Both the position numbers and the translations under genes were made by a program. This document shows positions 26,933 through 36,372 of a stretch of DNA of 46,755 nucleotides, piece by piece; position 1 is the first letter of the stretch; each line of letters starts with the position of its first letter. The stretch is from contig JAAKFQ010000005.1 in NCBI GenBank assembly GCA_011064725.1, positions 1-46,755 on the forward strand, written 5' to 3'. Under the pieces are notes generated by a model. The model ran no database searches and was not told the DNA's origin. It saw nothing but the letters and a program-made list of their open reading frames with translations. This stretch comes from Chlamydiota bacterium. GTDB taxonomy: Bacteria > Chlamydiota > Chlamydiia > Chlamydiales > JAAKFQ01.

Positions 26933-28678
26933 TTTAGGAAATTGAAGTGTGAACGTTGTTCCTTTTCCCAATTTAGATGTTACATGTATTTTTGCGCTGT
27001 GCTGTTCTAAAACGGTTTTAACAATAGAAAGGCCTAAGCCCACGCCTCCCAAATTTTTTGCTTGAGATGCATCCGTTTGATAAAATCTTTCGAAAATATT
27101 TTTTAGATCTTTTTCTGAAATACCAATCCCTTTGTCTTGAACTTCAACTTCAATATAATCAGTGGTTTCATTAAAACGAATGGTGATATCTGGAGTGCCT
27201 TTAGAATATTTAGCTGCATTTTCAATCAAGTTGAAAAATGCAAGTTCAATCAAATTATAAATGCCTGAAACAACGTAGGAATCTTTTTGCATTTCTAAGT
27301 GAATGTTTAAATCAGGATAGATACTATCGAGCATGTAATGACAATTTTTTACCACTTCTATAAGATCGCATTTTTCAAAACGTTCTTTGGGGATATTTTC
27401 AATTTCTGCAAGGGTAAGAAGGGTTCTGATGAGTTTATCCATACGTTCGCAATTTTTCATGATTTTCGTTGTGACTTCATCTATTTGTGCGGGCTTAAGA
27501 TCTCGATGTTCATAAAGAGTTTCGGCATATCCGTGAATGATTGTGATGGGCGTTTTAAGTTCATGCGAAGCATTTGCAATAAATTGTTTGCCCATCTGAA
27601 CCACCTGGTAGTGATGTGTTTTGTCTGAAACGACAAATACATATCCCATTTCATCATTTATTGGAGCTGTCACCATTTCAATGAAACGATTATTAAGGTT
27701 TAAAATAGCCTGAGAAAGCGTCTTGCTTTGCTTGGTTTTTTCTAAAAGAAGTTTGAGTTCGTGTGCAATTTCAGGCTGCAGCTTTTCAATTGTAAAAGGT
27801 GTAGATTGTTGATCGATATCTGTAGTTGTCAAATTTAAAATTTGGAGCGCTGTTAAATTAAATGAAGAGACCATTCCTTGTTCATCAAATGCAATAACAC
27901 CTTCACCTAAAGCATCAAGGACAGATTGTTTCTTGTTTTTTTCTTGGGTAAGGTTTTCAATTTGAAGCTCTAGGCGTTTAGATAGCCCTTTAATGGTTTT
28001 AGCAAGAGCATAGATATCACCCGAAGTGTAAGGAGGTAGATTGATTTCTGGTATGGTATCAGTTTTTCCTTCTTGATAAGGGCGGATGGTTTGAATGATC
28101 GAACGAATAGGTTTTGTTAAATGGCGCAAAACCATAAAAGCCATCACGGCGAAGAGGGCTAAAACAACGGTGGCAAAGACAAAAAATGCAACTTCGATGC
28201 TATGGATCAAGGATCTGATTTGTGTGGCTGGAAATGCCATTCTTAATACATATTTTTCATCTTGAAAGTAAAATGCTTTTGCTAGATAGAAGTAGTTTTC
28301 CCCAAAAATTACCGAGTATTGTTCTGTAAATCCAATCCCTTTTTTCAGGGCTTGTTTGACTTCGGGATGCTGTGTTGGGACAGGAGCCACTTCTTTTTTG
28401 TAAAGATGTTCTAAGTGAGCATCATAAAGAAGAATGCCTTTGCTATTTAGTAAGCTAATGCGATAAGCAACAATAAATTCTTGGCTACGCAAATTTTCAA
28501 TGAGCTTGGTAAGGTTATCGGATTTTTCTACTCTTTCGATGACGTGTGTAGCAATATTTTTCATGTTTTTTTCAACAAGCCATTTGACAGATTGGGGAAC
28601 AAATGGAAAAAGAAGTGCAAAAAAGACGAGAAATAAGATCAGATAGCTAATGATGATTTTTTGAGAAAAGCTAAACAT
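26927..28678 (-). CDS. Sensor histidine kinase, PhoR-like architecture
   Basis: 583 aa. TM1 (about 8-27), an extracytoplasmic sensor region (30-160), TM2 (163-184), HAMP-like segment (185-240), a PAS-like region (250-350), the HisKA domain with phospho-accepting His372 in NASHELKTP, and an ATPase domain with N box NLIENAAKYS, G1 DKGIGIS and G2 GGVGLGLSIV. Role: membrane sensor phosphorylating a response regulator; none is adjacent, so it is an orphan here. Its stop codon is formed by the inverted end of repeat B, and repeat C lies directly upstream between it and pepP. AAGGAT lies upstream of the ATG. Confidence 0.93.
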   Translation of the reverse strand: MFSFSQKIIISYLILFLVFFALLFPFVPQSVKWLVEKNMKNIATHVIERVEKSDNLTKLIENLRSQEFIVAYRISLLNSKGILLYDAHLEHLYKKEVAPVPTQHPEVKQALKKGIGFTEQYSVIFGENYFYLAKAFYFQDEKYVLRMAFPATQIRSLIHSIEVAFFVFATVVLALFAVMAFMVLRHLTKPIRSIIQTIRPYQEGKTDTIPEINLPPYTSGDIYALAKTIKGLSKRLELQIENLTQEKNKKQSVLDALGEGVIAFDEQGMVSSFNLTALQILNLTTTDIDQQSTPFTIEKLQPEIAHELKLLLEKTKQSKTLSQAILNLNNRFIEMVTAPINDEMGYVFVVSDKTHHYQVVQMGKQFIANASHELKTPITIIHGYAETLYEHRDLKPAQIDEVTTKIMKNCERMDKLIRTLLTLAEIENIPKERFEKCDLIEVVKNCHYMLDSIYPDLNIHLEMQKDSYVVSGIYNLIELAFFNLIENAAKYSKGTPDITIRFNETTDYIEVEVQDKGIGISEKDLKNIFERFYQTDASQAKNLGGVGLGLSIVKTVLEQHSAKIHVTSKLGKGTTFTLQFPKN

Positions 28679-28700
28679 GTGTTTTTACGATCCTTTTTTT

Positions 28701-28869
28701 TGTAACTGCCCTTACGCATTAAATACAACTTATGGAAAGGCTGCAGAAAACAATCTACTTCGCCTTGACCCTAGTCCAACTCCCCATGGGTTGGACTTCA
28801 TCGTCATCCTCGCATCTTGTTTTTCTTCGCTCTTCCCCTAAGTATATTTACTACGTAACATCAGTTACA
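28701..28869 (+). repeat. MITE-like intergenic repeat, copy C
   Basis: About 169 bp. The outer eight bases are perfectly inverted (TGTAACTG / CAGTTACA), followed by imperfect TTACG arms. Internal blocks AAGGCTGCAGAAAACAATCT and CTTCGCTCTTCC match copy A. Palindrome arms AGTCCAAC / GTTGGACT lie at 28773-28797. The right end contains the stop codon of pepP. Confidence 0.85.
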
Positions 28870-29920
28870 TAATTAAAATAGGTTTTTTTTGAGCGGGAGT
28901 TAAATTTTTAAAGCCATTTTTTGTAATAACAACTTGGTCTTCTAAGCGTATGCCTCCAATATTTGGGTCATATAACCCAGGTTCTATGGTAATCACTTGT
29001 CCACACTCTAACAATTCTGTTGATGCGCTTGTTTTTCGAATGAAAGGATATTCATGGATTTCCAATCCAACGCCATGGGATAGAGAATGCGTAAAAAGGT
29101 TTTCTACTTTTGCCCTCTTAAATATTTGGCGACATGTTGAGTCAAGCAATCTTAGGGGCACGCCGGGTTTGAGTAGGGTACAGACACTTTCTTTAGCCCT
29201 ATTAACAAGTTCAAAAAATTTCAAAAGCTTTGGGTGTGTTTTTTTGAAAAATAGTATGCGTGTCATATCACTTGCATAATGGTCCACAATACATCCCATA
29301 TCGATTAAAATAACATCTCCAACTTTAAGTTTTCGTGTTGAAGGTGTGTGATGGGCAATGGCGCTATTTTTACCAAAAGCAACAATGGGGTCAAAAGAGG
29401 GGATAATATCTCCAAAATTTAAATAGAATTGCTTGATTTTCTTCACAAGATCTATTTCTGTCATTCCCACCTTAATTGAACGAATTAATTTATTAAATGT
29501 TTGCATGTTAACTTTACAAGCATGTGTTATTTTTTTAATTTCATCAGCATCTTTAACGCTACGCAATTTTCTCAAAAACCCACTTTGTGCAACGAGTGTG
29601 CCTTTTGCTTTTACTATTGTTTTTAATTTTAAGAAACGTTCGTAAGAGGTAATAGCGCTATCAAACCCAATTCTCATTTTCGTTTTTTTGAAGGGATCAA
29701 CAGAAAAGGTAGAAATAGCCTTTATTTTAAAGCATTTTTCTTTTTGAAACGCACTGATATAGCGGCCATCCAAAAAAAGTGTTGAGTTTTTTGCATGTAC
29801 AAGAAGAATGCCATGAATAGGAACCTGAACGAAATAAAATAAGTCTATAGGATTTTCGATAATGAATAAATCAAGATCTAACTCTTGCATCCATTCGATC
29901 AATTTTTTTAGTCGTTTCAT
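28865..29920 (-). CDS. pepP: Xaa-Pro aminopeptidase family (M24)
   Basis: 351 aa from the ATG at 29920 (MKRLKKLIEW). An upstream in-frame ATG at 30010 would add 30 residues lying inside mutL; ATG at 29890 is also possible. Pita-bread metallopeptidase: metal ligands are seen in LIDMGCIV, SDMTRI, LSHGVGLEIHEYP, TIEPGLY and GGIRLEDQV. It removes an N-terminal residue before proline in the cytoplasm. The start overlaps the end of mutL by about 50 bases, so the two are co-transcribed; pepP-mutL adjacency is also found in Chlamydia. The stop codon falls in the end of repeat C. Confidence 0.9.
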   Translation of the reverse strand: MKRLKKLIEWMQELDLDLFIIENPIDLFYFVQVPIHGILLVHAKNSTLFLDGRYISAFQKEKCFKIKAISTFSVDPFKKTKMRIGFDSAITSYERFLKLKTIVKAKGTLVAQSGFLRKLRSVKDADEIKKITHACKVNMQTFNKLIRSIKVGMTEIDLVKKIKQFYLNFGDIIPSFDPIVAFGKNSAIAHHTPSTRKLKVGDVILIDMGCIVDHYASDMTRILFFKKTHPKLLKFFELVNRAKESVCTLLKPGVPLRLLDSTCRQIFKRAKVENLFTHSLSHGVGLEIHEYPFIRKTSASTELLECGQVITIEPGLYDPNIGGIRLEDQVVITKNGFKNLTPAQKKPILIM

Positions 29921-31580
29921 AGTTTTTTTCAAAAAGTTTATCCAATTCTTTTGTGCCCATGTGATAAAAAATGGGCTTTCCGAAAGGTGAAAGAGCGATT
30001 TTTTTTTCAATCATCTCTTGTACAACTTGCTCGAGTTCATCTTTTGAAAAGTGTGTGAGTTGAATCTTGCCAATCAAGCGTTTCATGATTTTTTTATTTT
30101 CCATGTAAAGCTTTTGTTTATTCTCTTTTAGATTTTCAATCAAATCTAAAAGATATTCATTGATATCACCATCATTTAAAAATGCAGGAAAACTATACAC
30201 AGCAAATACCTTAGGTCCAAATGGTTCTAGTATAAACCCAAGTGTTTTTAAAAGTGGAATATTTTTTTCAATAAAAACAGTATCTTTTTGGTGGCAGTGA
30301 AATTCTTGAGGGATCAAAAGGGAGTGAGATCCTATTTGCCTATTCTGAAAAAGATCAAAATATTTTTTTTCAAGCGCGCTTTTTAAATGACAGAATAAAA
30401 AACCTATGTTGTCATCATTGTGTCGACAAAGGGCATAGTCTTCAACCTGATGTAGGATGCGTACAGATTCTTTAATATCCAGCATGGATTCTTCTTGTTC
30501 ATGTGTTTCAAAAAAAGCAGGTTTTAGGTGGAAAGAAGAGGTGTTTGTATAAGTATTTGATGAGGGAGTAAATAGGGGTTTTGCATCTTTGATAAGCGCT
30601 TTTTGAATATGCATTTTTAAAAACATATCAACATGCCCTTTTTCTTTGAAACGCACCTGCTTTTTTTGCGGATGGATGTTCACATCTACAAATGAGGCAG
30701 GGGTGTGCAAAAAAAGACAAAATGGTGGATATGTAAACGCATCAATCATTGTCCCATATCCGCTTTTTATCGCATCTAGACACAAGTGTGTGTTGACCAG
30801 ACGATCATTTACAAAAAAGAGCTGAGTTTTTTTTGCTTTTGTTGCAAGGTTAGGTCTTGTGATTAATCCATGCAGTCTAAAGCGCTCGTTTTTTGCGTTG
30901 ATAAAAATGGACCCATTAATAAACTCTTCTGGAAAAAGATATTGGCAGCGATGGATGAGTTTTTCCTCTAGGGTTGCTTCTTTCAAAACAGGAGCAAATA
31001 AAACCTCTTTTTGGTCCATTTTAAGCGACCACTTGACATCCAAATAACATAAGCTAAGAGCTTCGATAAGCTTTTCTATTTGAAAACGCCATGTCTTTTC
31101 GTTTAAGAAATTTTTTCGAACAGGCACGTTGTAAAAAAGAGAGAGCACTTCGATTGTTGTGCCCTGTTTCCTTGCTTTTTTTTCATGCCTTACAAGTTCA
31201 GATTTTTCAAAATACGCACTATGGCCAATAGTATTTTTTTGTGTGAGAATGTGCAATTTTGAAATGGAGCTAATGGCAGCAAGAGCCTCGCCTCTAAATC
31301 CTAAAGTGGAAATGGCATACAAATCATCGACGTGTTGAATTTTGCTCGTTGCGTGTCTTTTTGTACAAAGCATTAAATCTTCAAAAGATATTCCAGAGCC
31401 ATTGTCTTGGACTTTTATTTTATGAAAACCTTGCTTTTCAACTTCGATGTCTATTGATGTGGCTCTGCTATCTAAACTATTTTCTACCAGTTCTTTGATC
31501 ACAGCAACTGGACTTTCAACAACCTCTCCCGCGGCGATCTTATTGATAGTGTCATTATTGAGAATTGTAATTGTAGCCAT
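29871..31580 (-). CDS. mutL: DNA mismatch repair protein MutL
   Basis: 569 aa. N-terminal GHKL ATPase with IAAGEVVESPVAVIKELVENSLDS, DNGSGI and TLGFRGEALAAI; the C-terminal dimerisation part ends near FYHMGTKELDKLFEKN. The endonuclease motif DQHAxxExxxxE of many bacterial MutL proteins is not recognisable: the matching place reads FLFCHLKSALEKKYF. Metal-dependent nicking is therefore doubtful. Role: couples MutS mismatch recognition to repair. It diverges from the nucleotidyltransferase at 31636 across 55 bases and overlaps pepP at its 3' end. Confidence 0.95.
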   Translation of the reverse strand: MATITILNNDTINKIAAGEVVESPVAVIKELVENSLDSRATSIDIEVEKQGFHKIKVQDNGSGISFEDLMLCTKRHATSKIQHVDDLYAISTLGFRGEALAAISSISKLHILTQKNTIGHSAYFEKSELVRHEKKARKQGTTIEVLSLFYNVPVRKNFLNEKTWRFQIEKLIEALSLCYLDVKWSLKMDQKEVLFAPVLKEATLEEKLIHRCQYLFPEEFINGSIFINAKNERFRLHGLITRPNLATKAKKTQLFFVNDRLVNTHLCLDAIKSGYGTMIDAFTYPPFCLFLHTPASFVDVNIHPQKKQVRFKEKGHVDMFLKMHIQKALIKDAKPLFTPSSNTYTNTSSFHLKPAFFETHEQEESMLDIKESVRILHQVEDYALCRHNDDNIGFLFCHLKSALEKKYFDLFQNRQIGSHSLLIPQEFHCHQKDTVFIEKNIPLLKTLGFILEPFGPKVFAVYSFPAFLNDGDINEYLLDLIENLKENKQKLYMENKKIMKRLIGKIQLTHFSKDELEQVVQEMIEKKIALSPFGKPIFYHMGTKELDKLFEKNYETTKKIDRMDARVRS

Positions 31581-31635
31581 GCATTCATTTTGCCATTCTG
31601 AGAAGAAAAAAGCAAAATATGATACGATTCAAATC

Positions 31636-32811
31636 ATGGACCATCTTATTGACTATGCAAAACAGATTGTAAACAAGCTTAAATCTAAAGGACACGTGGC
31701 CTATTTTGCAGGTGGGTTTGTGCGCGATAAGCTACTAAATAGACCCTCGTGCGATATTGATATTGCAACTAGCGCTACAGTAGAACAGGTTTCTAGCCTT
31801 TTTCCAAAATGCATCTATGTAGGAGCTGTTTTTGGAGTGGTGCAAGTTGTCATTCACAAACATGCGTTTGAAGTAGCTACTTTTAGAAAAGATGTGGGGT
31901 ATGAAGATGGCCGCCGTCCTGAAAAAATTGAAATGGCATCTGATGTTGAGGACGCAAAACGTCGCGATTTTACCATCAATGGGATGTTTTTTGATCCTAC
32001 AACAGATGAGGTTATTGATTATGTGGGTGGAAGAGAAGATCTGACAAAAAAATGCATTCGTGCAATTGGTGATCCCCTAAAGCGTTTTGAAGAGGATCGC
32101 TTGCGTATGATCAGAGCTGTGCGTTTTGCAACTCTGTTGCATTTCTACATTGAAACGGAAACAAAAGAGGCCATCCGACAACACGCCAGCAAACTTTTTC
32201 CCGCTGTTTCTATTGAGCGCATTATCGACGAATTAAAAAAAATGGCACAGCATAGAACTTTTATCAATGCTCTTGAATTGTTAGAAGAAACAACATTGTT
32301 AAAGATTCTTTTTCCAAAGGCACAGATCAATAAAGAAGCTCTAGATTTTTTGCCAGTGGAGATGCCTTTTGTACTCAAACTCTATCAGCTTTTTACTCAT
32401 TTAGAAAAACAAGAAATAGATAGCATTTTTTCTCATCTAAAGCTCAGTAATAAGGAATTGGATTTGATTGAAAATGTCCAAACTTGCGACTTAAATGCCA
32501 AAGATCACACATTTACCACTCTTTTCGCAAAACCTTTTGGGTTTGAAATTGCGCTTGCAAAAGTAGCTGTTTTAGAAAATAGAAAAGAATTAAAAAATCA
32601 GCTCAAAGAAAAACAGACAGAGCTCAAAGACTATGTCCACATGCTTCAAAACCAAACGTTTCCTATCAAGGCAAAAGATTTGATAGAACTAGGCGTTGAA
32701 AAAGGACCCAATTTGGGCCGTCTTTTAGGCAAAGCGATAGAAATTAGCATCAATGAGCGTCTTCAAGATAAAGACCAGATTTTAAAGAAATTAAATATGT
32801 CGGATAGCTAG
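31636..32811 (+). CDS. tRNA nucleotidyltransferase / poly(A) polymerase family
   Basis: 391 aa from the ATG at 31636 (MDHLIDYAKQ); codons further upstream are antisense to mutL. Class II nucleotidyltransferase head: GGFVRD (26-31), catalytic DID (40-42), KRRDFTINGMFFDP and EEDRLRMIRAVRFA. Such proteins add CCA to tRNA or poly(A) to RNA; the sequence does not separate these. The one tRNA in this window lacks an encoded CCA, so a CCA-adding enzyme is required. TATGAT about 20 bases upstream of the start may be a -10 box; no ribosome binding site is evident. Its last 21 bases overlap the end of the phosphatase gene on the other strand. Confidence 0.88.
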   Translation: MDHLIDYAKQIVNKLKSKGHVAYFAGGFVRDKLLNRPSCDIDIATSATVEQVSSLFPKCIYVGAVFGVVQVVIHKHAFEVATFRKDVGYEDGRRPEKIEMASDVEDAKRRDFTINGMFFDPTTDEVIDYVGGREDLTKKCIRAIGDPLKRFEEDRLRMIRAVRFATLLHFYIETETKEAIRQHASKLFPAVSIERIIDELKKMAQHRTFINALELLEETTLLKILFPKAQINKEALDFLPVEMPFVLKLYQLFTHLEKQEIDSIFSHLKLSNKELDLIENVQTCDLNAKDHTFTTLFAKPFGFEIALAKVAVLENRKELKNQLKEKQTELKDYVHMLQNQTFPIKAKDLIELGVEKGPNLGRLLGKAIEISINERLQDKDQILKKLNMSDS

Positions 32812-34563
32812 AAGTGTAATATCATCATCTTGACTAGCAGAGCTCTTAAAATGATTGAACGTTTTTAAAGAATGTTTAATCAGTTCTTGGGAAGAAAGTT
32901 GTTTATCTAAAAGTTTTTTTGCTCTTTGCATACCAAACAATTGCCCTTTTGGGTTTTGCTGCTCTATTAGACCATCGGTGAACAAAAATAAAAGATCATC
33001 TTTTTCTAGTTGATGTTTTTTTATCTCAATATGAATGCTAGGATCAACACCCAAGGCAATGCCTTTTGTTTCAAGAGTTGACAGCTTGTTTTGGGTTTTC
33101 AGAAAAACTAAAGGATGGCCACATGAAGCATATTCAAATTTGAAGGTTTTGAGATCTAGTAAACCTACCCAAGCGGTCACAAACATGCTCGTTTCATGAA
33201 TATCTTCATAAAAGAGTTGGTTTGCATTTTTTAATATTTCATCTAGATTGCTATGTTCATATGCTTGGCTGCGAAGAAGTGATCTTAAAGTATGTGAGAT
33301 CAAACAAGCACTCACTCCTTTTCCACTGCCATCTGCCACAACGATTAACAGTTTGTTTTTTATTTGAAAAAGATCGTAAAAATCTCCGCATACCTCTTTT
33401 GCGGGAATATATTTTGCGCTCAATTCCAAACTTTTAAGTTGAGGCAACGAGTGTGGCAAAAGCGTTTTTTGAATCTCGCTTGCAACCTTTAGTTCAACTT
33501 CCACCTCTTCTCTCTTGATTTTCTCTTTTTGTGCTGTTTTCATGTGGTGGATTAAGCGGTCAAGCATAGTGTTGAGATTGAGTCCTAATTGGTTGATTTC
33601 AAAACCCATTTTGTCCGGGCAGAAGCGTTGATCAAGATCACCATCAGCAACGCGTGTCATAACATCGCTTAATTGATAAAAAGGTCTTGCCATGCGTTTT
33701 GTCAAAAAGAAGACTAAAAGACCGCCAAACACAAAAATTAAGATGAGAAATAAAAGAAGCTTGAAGGCATATGTTTCCCATAAGGCCAAATCTAGAGCTT
33801 TTTTTGGCGTATCAATCATCAGGCTCATTGACGTTGTGGTGATTTTTTTCATAAGAGCAAAATGGATGCCATCTTGTGCATTAAGTGTAAAAATTTTGGC
33901 AATAGAACCTTTTGGCTTGGAATATTTTTGGTCAACCTTTGTCCCAATAAGGCTAGAATCTGTCGAAGCGACGATAAAATAGTTTTTGGATAAGATAGAC
34001 AGTTCTAATGGATATTGGACATCTACAATTTCTAAGCTTTCGATAAGCGAGGTGGTATCGGATGTAAACAACAAAATAAACGTATTGAAATTACTTGCGA
34101 CAACAAACTGGTTTGTGTTTTCATCTATTCTTTCCAATCCGGCTGTTTGTCCATATTGCTTGGCACCCCTCACCACCTTAAGAGAAGAAAAGTCTTTTCC
34201 AATGAGAGTGGGATTTTTAGAATAAGTGCAGATATATTGATTATTTTTTAATTCCAATAACATGATGTCATCGTCTGCCTCCAAATTACTACTAACATCT
34301 TTTAAAACATCTGAGTTGTCGAGCAGATTGGGATTAGATCCAAGAGTGTAGAGGACATCTAGTGCATTCTTTATTTTCACTTCCACGTCTTCGATACGAC
34401 TTTGCAATAAGATTTGCATTGTCAAAAAGGCAGTTTCTTTGTGATCTTCGCTATCTTCCTGGTACATAAAAAAAGAATAGAGACTGAGTGGCAAGATCAA
34501 AAAGGCTAAAGTGATCCATAGTACGCGCGTAGCTAAAGATGGAATTAAACGTTTAAATGCCAT
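32791..34563 (-). CDS. rsbU: RsbU/SpoIIE-type PP2C phosphatase, membrane-bound
   Basis: 590 aa. TM1 (about 13-33), extracytoplasmic sensor (40-250, Cache-like by size and position), TM2 (268-287), HAMP (289-340), a short coiled coil, then the SpoIIE phosphatase domain with metal-binding Asp in EVCGDFYDLF (391-400) and VADGSGKG (409-416), and FLFTDGLIE. By family it dephosphorylates an anti-anti-sigma factor in a partner-switching cascade in response to an external signal. It matches in architecture the chlamydial RsbU protein near eno (CT588), and here eno is three genes away. The 3' end overlaps the nucleotidyltransferase gene. Confidence 0.9.
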   Translation of the reverse strand: MAFKRLIPSLATRVLWITLAFLILPLSLYSFFMYQEDSEDHKETAFLTMQILLQSRIEDVEVKIKNALDVLYTLGSNPNLLDNSDVLKDVSSNLEADDDIMLLELKNNQYICTYSKNPTLIGKDFSSLKVVRGAKQYGQTAGLERIDENTNQFVVASNFNTFILLFTSDTTSLIESLEIVDVQYPLELSILSKNYFIVASTDSSLIGTKVDQKYSKPKGSIAKIFTLNAQDGIHFALMKKITTTSMSLMIDTPKKALDLALWETYAFKLLLFLILIFVFGGLLVFFLTKRMARPFYQLSDVMTRVADGDLDQRFCPDKMGFEINQLGLNLNTMLDRLIHHMKTAQKEKIKREEVEVELKVASEIQKTLLPHSLPQLKSLELSAKYIPAKEVCGDFYDLFQIKNKLLIVVADGSGKGVSACLISHTLRSLLRSQAYEHSNLDEILKNANQLFYEDIHETSMFVTAWVGLLDLKTFKFEYASCGHPLVFLKTQNKLSTLETKGIALGVDPSIHIEIKKHQLEKDDLLFLFTDGLIEQQNPKGQLFGMQRAKKLLDKQLSSQELIKHSLKTFNHFKSSASQDDDITLLAIRHI

Positions 34564-34603
34564 ATGCTTTTTATTAACCTAAAAAGCTGAAATTTACAAG
34601 AAA

Positions 34604-35329
34604 ATGTCTATAAAAAAGATCACGTCTTTTCAAAATCCTTTGATAAAAGAGCTTTTTCAACTAAAAACCTCAAAAAAACTCAGAGACAAACAACAAACAT
34701 GCATTCTTTTTTCAAAAAAATTGATTAATGATCTTTTGCCCCATATTGATGTGCAAATCGCGCTTTCATGTCATGAAGAACATTTAAAAAGATTTTCGCA
34801 CTCTGTGTTAATTTCTCCTGTGATGTGGGAAAAATTTACTCGCGCGCCTGCAAATAAGGATGCATTGTGTGTGAGTGTAAAAATGCCCAAAATGCAATGG
34901 CCAAAAACATGCAAAAGCGTGCTTGTCTTAGATACCATTCAAGATCCTGGTAATATGGGAAATTTAATCAGGACAGCAGCAGCTTTAAATTTTGATGCTA
35001 TTTATGCCATTGATTCGTGTGATATTTTTAATGATAAAACCCTCAAAGCTTCAAGGGGAGCAAATTTTATCCTTTCTACAATTGTAGGGACATGGCCCTC
35101 TCTTTTTGAAGTTCTGGAGGCCGAAGAAATCCCCTTGTTTGTCGCGGACTTAAAAGGCAATATGGCAAAAAAACAAATGCGATTTGCTCTCTGTGTATGT
35201 AATGAAGGCAAAGGACCCAGTTTGGCTGCAAAAAATGAAAAAAGAATCACAATTCCTATCCACAATGTTGAATCATTGAACGAGGCCGTAGCGGGTGGGA
35301 TTTTAATGGCAAAATTGAAGGGAATTTAG
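34604..35329 (+). CDS. SpoU/TrmH-family RNA methyltransferase
   Basis: 241 aa. N-terminal substrate-binding region (FQNPLIKELFQLKTSKKLRDKQ) and a C-terminal SPOUT knot with motif 1 DTIQDPGNMGNLIRTA, motif 2 about GEGKGPS-like (NEGKGPS) and motif 3 VESLNEAVAGGI. It uses S-adenosylmethionine to 2'-O-methylate rRNA or tRNA; the target is not evident. The stop directly abuts the ATG of rsgA, so they form an operon with eno. It diverges from the phosphatase gene with a 40-base gap. Confidence 0.9.
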   Translation: MSIKKITSFQNPLIKELFQLKTSKKLRDKQQTCILFSKKLINDLLPHIDVQIALSCHEEHLKRFSHSVLISPVMWEKFTRAPANKDALCVSVKMPKMQWPKTCKSVLVLDTIQDPGNMGNLIRTAAALNFDAIYAIDSCDIFNDKTLKASRGANFILSTIVGTWPSLFEVLEAEEIPLFVADLKGNMAKKQMRFALCVCNEGKGPSLAAKNEKRITIPIHNVESLNEAVAGGILMAKLKGI

Positions 35330-36370
35330 ATGAAAGATTTTGAAAAAAAATTTTCTTCTAAAGAAAAAAAGGAAGCCAAAGAAAAAAAGAAGCTTTTGAG
35401 GAAAAAGGATCCTGAATATACAAAAGCGCCAAAAGAGATAAATTTAGACCAAATGCTATTTGGTGTTGTCGTAGCGATCCATTACCAACATGCAGAAGTG
35501 CAGACAGAAGAAGAAGTTAAATCGTGCAGAATTCGTGCCTATCTTTCCAATCAACTAAAACAAGAAAAAAACGCGCTATGTGTGGGTGACAAAGTCTATA
35601 TTGATCCTTTAGAAGATGTAATTGTGCACGTAGCTCCAAGAGAAACGGTTTTGGCAAGAAGTGAAACATTAGATCACAAAAAAAGACATATTCTTGCAGC
35701 CAATGTCGACCAAGTATTCATTTGTACAAGTTTGTACCATCCTACAATCAAAACAACCCTCATAGATCGCTATTTGATTGCCTGTGAGATGGGTCATTTG
35801 ACTCCTATTGTATTGATCAACAAAACCGATCTTGCTCAAACCAAAGAAGACGATGAGAAACTTAAAAGTTTTGCTAACATTTATCAAAATCTTGGAATAG
35901 ATGTCCTTTGTGTCAGTGCAAAAACACAAGAGGGATTAGAAGAATTAAAGAAGAAAATGCAAGATAAAATTTCTGTATTTTCTGGACAAAGTGGGGTTGG
36001 GAAATCAAGCTTGATTAATCAAGTCACACACCATGATCTTAAAACAGGCGAGATTGTTACAAGAACGAAAAAAGGTGCGCATACGACAACAACGGCTAGA
36101 TTACTTCCCTTAGATTTTGGTGGGTTTTGTGTCGATACCCCAGGGATCAAAAGTTTTGGGATTTTTGATCTTGAAAGTGATCAAGTGCAGTACTATTTTG
36201 CAGAAATAGAAGCTAATAGAAATGCGTGTGCATTTACAAACTGCATGCATATTAAAGAAGACAGGTGTCAAATTAAGAAATATGTTTTGGAAGGTAAAAT
36301 GAGTCAAGAGCGTTATGATTCTTATCTCAAGCTTGTCGAAGAGATGCGATCAAAACACAAAAGAAGGTAG
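35330..36370 (+). CDS. rsgA: Small ribosomal subunit biogenesis GTPase RsgA
   Basis: 346 aa. Circularly permuted GTPase: OB-fold region (about 40-110), G4 NKTD (164-167), G5 SAK (196-198), G1 GQSGVGKS (219-226), G3 DTPG (269-272), and a C-terminal zinc site with Cys300, Cys305, His307 and Cys313. Helps late maturation of the 30S subunit. The Lys/Glu-rich first 35 residues are an extension. ATG follows directly on the upstream stop; GGGAA lies just ahead. eno begins two bases after its stop. Confidence 0.96.
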   Translation: MKDFEKKFSSKEKKEAKEKKKLLRKKDPEYTKAPKEINLDQMLFGVVVAIHYQHAEVQTEEEVKSCRIRAYLSNQLKQEKNALCVGDKVYIDPLEDVIVHVAPRETVLARSETLDHKKRHILAANVDQVFICTSLYHPTIKTTLIDRYLIACEMGHLTPIVLINKTDLAQTKEDDEKLKSFANIYQNLGIDVLCVSAKTQEGLEELKKKMQDKISVFSGQSGVGKSSLINQVTHHDLKTGEIVTRTKKGAHTTTTARLLPLDFGGFCVDTPGIKSFGIFDLESDQVQYYFAEIEANRNACAFTNCMHIKEDRCQIKKYVLEGKMSQERYDSYLKLVEEMRSKHKRR

Positions 36371-36372
36371 CC

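Noticed and set aside
31447-31635. Upstream 63 codons of the nucleotidyltransferase frame
   Set aside because: They are antisense to the 5' end of mutL and unlike the family; the conserved N-terminus starts at the ATG at 31636.
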